NCBI GenBank assembly: GCA_964606415.1
Contig: CAZSGN010000021.1
Coordinates: 1 to 17,730 of the forward strand
Source: CAZSGN01 sp964606415
Lineage (GTDB): Bacteria > Bacteroidota > Bacteroidia > Bacteroidales > JBBRXJ01
Length of the DNA stretch: 17,730 bases
Direction of reading: 5' to 3'
Shown here: positions 15,821 through 17,730 of the stretch, in pieces
How the letters are laid out: each line of letters opens with the position of its first letter
Position numbering within the stretch: the stretch's first letter is position 1
Program-made: the position numbers and the translations under genes
Notes under the pieces: model-generated
Database searches by the model: none
Told to the model about the DNA's origin: nothing
Seen by the model: only the letters and a program-made list of their open reading frames with translations

Positions 15821-16807
15821 TTAGATTTTATATTCAAAATTAATATAAATGAACGATTGATTTTCCTGATCGGCAGCATAAGGGTAAGCATCCTGGTAAT
15901 TGAGAGATACTTTAATTTGTGGAATAAGTTGGTATTGAATGCCGGAGGTGATCGCACTCTCATCACTTGCTATATTCCATGGCATGGGGTTATTAGAGAT
16001 AATGTTTGAGTACAATTGATCGTAACGCCCAAATAATTCAATTTTGTCATTGATGATGTAAGTGCCATAGATCGAATATCCGTATAGCTCATGATTTTTA
16101 GTATTTAGAAAATTGAACTTATGATTGTATTCTATGCCTAAGCGGGCTTTATCTTTATATCTATAGCCAATAAATCCGGCAAGGGTTGTTTCGTTATTTT
16201 CTTTTGCCATCAGGTCGGCATAGAAGCGGCTGATTAATTCATCAAAAAAAGTCAGTGTAATGCCCATTCCGTTTTTGAAGACTTCATCGGACTGGAGGCT
16301 GGTGTACCCTTCACCGTTCATTAATGAGTAATCGACTGTTAGCCAATCGGAAAACTGATATTCTATCGTTGTTCCAAGGTCGGCACTTGAACCAAAATCG
16401 TATTCATCCATGAATGATTTGCGAATGTACCGGTATCCCCAAAAACTTTCTTGTAAGTCAAAGATGTATGTGCCCGTCAACCCGAATGTCCAGCGGAGAG
16501 AATTTTTTTGATATACCAGGTTGGCGATTTTAAAATAAGCATATCTCTTTAGTCTTGAATAATCAGATTCATCGTCCGGTGAGCCAATGTCAATTTTTAT
16601 TTCTGTGCTGAAGTGATTCTCCAGTGGGGTTTTGTAACCCAGGTAAGCCCGGCGGATCTCGAAGCCTGACTCAGGAACTTCATGGTTTAACTGATTATGA
16701 AAATTGCTGAAGATTTTTAGTTGCGTTTCCCCTTTTTCAAGTAATTGGGAATATCCCGGGAGCATGTTGTACAGATTAATGATTGCGAAGAAAAGTAATA
16801 GGCGCAT
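15821..16807 (-). CDS. Outer-membrane porin, OprO/OprP-like
   Basis: A 328-residue outer-membrane beta-barrel protein. A signal peptide occupies residues 1-20 (cleavage near Gly-Tyr-Ser). The rest alternates amphipathic strands with many Tyr and Phe, and ends in an aromatic C-terminal strand (Phe-Glu-Tyr-Lys-Ile). The segment Phe-Glu-Ile-Arg-Arg-Ala-Tyr-Leu-Gly-Tyr (49-58) is the hallmark of the phosphate-selective porin O/P family, followed by strands for the N-terminal half of the barrel. By family, it would be a channel for anions such as phosphate or pyrophosphate, but many Bacteroidota members of this family have no known substrate, so the specificity is inference. It is the first gene of a tight leftward cluster with the beta-helix lipoprotein and the amidohydrolase. 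The upstream region contains an 11-base-period repeat. Confidence 0.83.
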   Translation of the reverse strand: MRLLLFFAIINLYNMLPGYSQLLEKGETQLKIFSNFHNQLNHEVPESGFEIRRAYLGYKTPLENHFSTEIKIDIGSPDDESDYSRLKRYAYFKIANLVYQKNSLRWTFGLTGTYIFDLQESFWGYRYIRKSFMDEYDFGSSADLGTTIEYQFSDWLTVDYSLMNGEGYTSLQSDEVFKNGMGITLTFFDELISRFYADLMAKENNETTLAGFIGYRYKDKARLGIEYNHKFNFLNTKNHELYGYSIYGTYIINDKIELFGRYDQLYSNIISNNPMPWNIASDESAITSGIQYQLIPQIKVSLNYQDAYPYAADQENQSFIYINFEYKI

Positions 16808-16831
16808 TGGTTTTTATTGATGTTTTTTGTT

Positions 16832-16850
16832 TGTTAACGTAAAGTTAACA
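16832..16850. promoter_or_regulatory. Pho-box-like repeat between porin and small domain gene
   Basis: TGTTAAC-GTAAA-GTTAACA is a perfect 7-base inverted repeat with a 5-base spacer. It also reads as direct repeats, TTAACG and TTAACA, starting 11 bases apart (16834 and 16845), with a weaker third unit TTCAAA at 16856 in the same phase. An 11-base period is typical of PhoB/PhoP-family response-regulator sites, and TTAACA-like hexamers are known from Pho boxes of other phyla. It lies 25 bases before the porin start and about 90 bases before the divergent gene, so it could control both. Confidence 0.4.
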
Positions 16851-16940
16851 TTTAATTCAAATTTGATTAATACTTACTTAAAATATATGCTGTAAAATTG
16901 TATTGTAACAAAACAGTAAAAATATAAAAATAATATCATT

Positions 16941-17282
16941 ATGAAAACACTAATGGTCGCCCTTTTAGCATTTATCACAATTCATTTGTCTGCCTTCGAA
17001 AGTGGAGGAGAAAATAAAAGTAATTCACAGGCTGCATTGATCGGGAAAGTCACGGATCAGGTTACCGGTGAGGCGCTGGCGGGTGTTGCAGTTAAAGTTG
17101 AAGGTACGGATATTGTAGCTTACACTAATTTTGACGGGCAGTTTGAAATTGAAAATATGAAACCGGGAAGTTATGATGTTTGTGTTTCTTATATTTCTTA
17201 CGAGGAAAAAGAAAATGCGATTAGCCTTGAAGCTGGTAAGCAAAGAGAGCTAAAAATGGATCTGGCGGCGATAAAAGAGTAG
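16941..17282 (+). CDS. Secreted single-domain carboxypeptidase-regulatory-like protein
   Basis: A 113-residue exported protein. Residues 1-18 form a signal peptide, followed by a short polar linker. Residues 33-110 are one carboxypeptidase-D-regulatory-like beta-sandwich domain, with the usual features: Gly-Lys-Val-Thr-Asp, Thr-Gly-Glu-Ala-Leu-Ala-Gly-Val (42-49), Thr-Asn-Phe-Asp-Gly-Gln-Phe (62-68), and Pro-Gly-Ser-Tyr-Asp-Val (75-80). In Bacteroidota this domain normally caps TonB-dependent receptors or surface proteins; here it stands alone with no TonB box or barrel after it. A strong intrinsic terminator starts 22 bases past the stop, so the gene is complete and not the cut end of a receptor. 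It is divergent from the porin cluster and may share its control region. Function unknown; a binding or scaffold role at the envelope is likely. Confidence 0.87.
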   Translation: MKTLMVALLAFITIHLSAFESGGENKSNSQAALIGKVTDQVTGEALAGVAVKVEGTDIVAYTNFDGQFEIENMKPGSYDVCVSYISYEEKENAISLEAGKQRELKMDLAAIKE

Positions 17283-17303
17283 TTTCTTATTCTTTATAAT
17301 TTC

Positions 17304-17338
17304 AAAAAGGGCATTGTCTTATGGCAATGCCCTTTTTT
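17304..17338 (+). terminator. strong intrinsic terminator
   Basis: A perfect 13-base stem: AAAAAGGGCATTG at 17304-17316 pairs with CAATGCCCTTTTT at 17325-17337 across an 8-base loop, and the T-run extends to 17338. It lies 22 bases after the stop of the small domain protein. The A-run on the left arm means it can also stop transcription coming from the right. Confidence 0.93.
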
Positions 17339-17340
17339 AG

Positions 17341-17730
17341 TTTGCTGTATATGTAACAGAATTAATGATGGAAGTTCGTTATGGGGGCTTGTAATGGATC
17401 ATTATAAAATTAGGGTGGATATTGATATCATTTTGGGATTAAAGCCCTGATTATTCACCTTTGATGGCCCGGATCTTACCGATGATAATTAAAATGCCAC
17501 TTTGCGGCGCAAAAATATAGAATCAGAACTCCTGATCTTGGTGTTATGAATCAATAACTTATGTAAATATAAAACAATTCATCATGTTTAAAATTTAGAA
17601 ATGAAAGTTTAACTATTCTAAAAATCAATGACTTACCCCTGTGTTTTAATGATTCGTGTTTTATAAGTTATTGTAAAACTTTTGTAATTTAAAATCAGTA
17701 ATTTATGTACTTTGCCTTATAAGTTGACTG
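17341..17730. other. 390-base stretch without a recognised gene
   Basis: AT-rich DNA from the terminator to the window edge. I see no open frame of useful length, no tRNA and no known RNA motif. It contains a leftward TATTTTTG box (17510-17517 on the minus strand), a short palindrome TTTGC-GGC-GCAAA around 17501-17513, and an 11-base inverted repeat (CAATAACTTAT at 17552-17562, ATAAGTTATTG at 17663-17673). It is probably the upstream region of a gene beginning beyond the window. Confidence 0.55.
17681..17714 (+). promoter_or_regulatory. candidate promoter pointing out of the window
   Basis: TTTG at 17681-17684 and GTACTTTG-CC ending at 17714 resemble the Bacteroidota -33 and -7 boxes (one mismatch in TAnnTTTG), about 23 bases apart. 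It would drive a rightward gene starting beyond 17730. Confidence 0.3.

Noticed and set aside
17552..17673. 11-base inverted repeat near the right edge as ends of a mobile element
   Set aside because: The arms are AT-rich, only about 100 bases apart, enclose no open frame and have no visible target duplication.

Overview
The window comes from a moderately AT-rich member of the Bacteroidota, probably Bacteroidales/Marinilabiliales-like. This is inferred from the mix of protein families, from AT-rich leaders without clear Shine-Dalgarno sites, from several TAnnTTTG-type promoter boxes, and from the envelope proteins (Bacteroidota-style lipoproteins, a stand-alone carboxypeptidase-regulatory-like domain, a surface beta-helix lipoprotein). 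There are twelve protein genes with good support. I see no rRNA, tRNA, CRISPR array or insertion sequence.

Left part (1-5200): a leftward small membrane protein (DUF4395 type), then a leftward SiaC/DUF1987-family phosphoprotein. Divergent from it is a large periplasmic M16 (PqqL-like) zinc peptidase, followed by a lipoprotein built from about ten copies of a 26-residue Tyr/Gly repeat. A 550-base stretch with no convincing gene follows.

Centre (5747-11230): a complete rightward pyruvate dehydrogenase operon. It holds aceE (homodimeric E1), aceF (E2 with one lipoyl domain) and lpd (E3), separated by about 20 bases each. Together they convert pyruvate to acetyl-CoA and NADH, which points to an aerobic or facultative metabolism.

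Right part (11310-17282): mostly leftward genes. A secreted CAP/SCP-domain protein and a TYW1-like (COG0731-type) radical SAM enzyme each stand alone. Then comes a very tight leftward cluster, transcribed from 16807 to 13248: an OprO/OprP-like outer-membrane porin, a surface beta-helix lipoprotein (8-base gap) and an amidohydrolase resembling aminodeoxyfutalosine deaminase (6-base gap, TTG start). Divergent from the porin is a short secreted protein consisting of little more than one carboxypeptidase-regulatory-like domain, closed by a strong intrinsic terminator. The shared 133-base region between them contains an inverted/direct repeat with 11-base periodicity, like a response-regulator (Pho-type) box. 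The porin, lipoprotein and small domain protein look like one envelope module and are the most interesting part of the window. The final 390 bases hold no recognisable gene, only a weak promoter candidate pointing out of the window.
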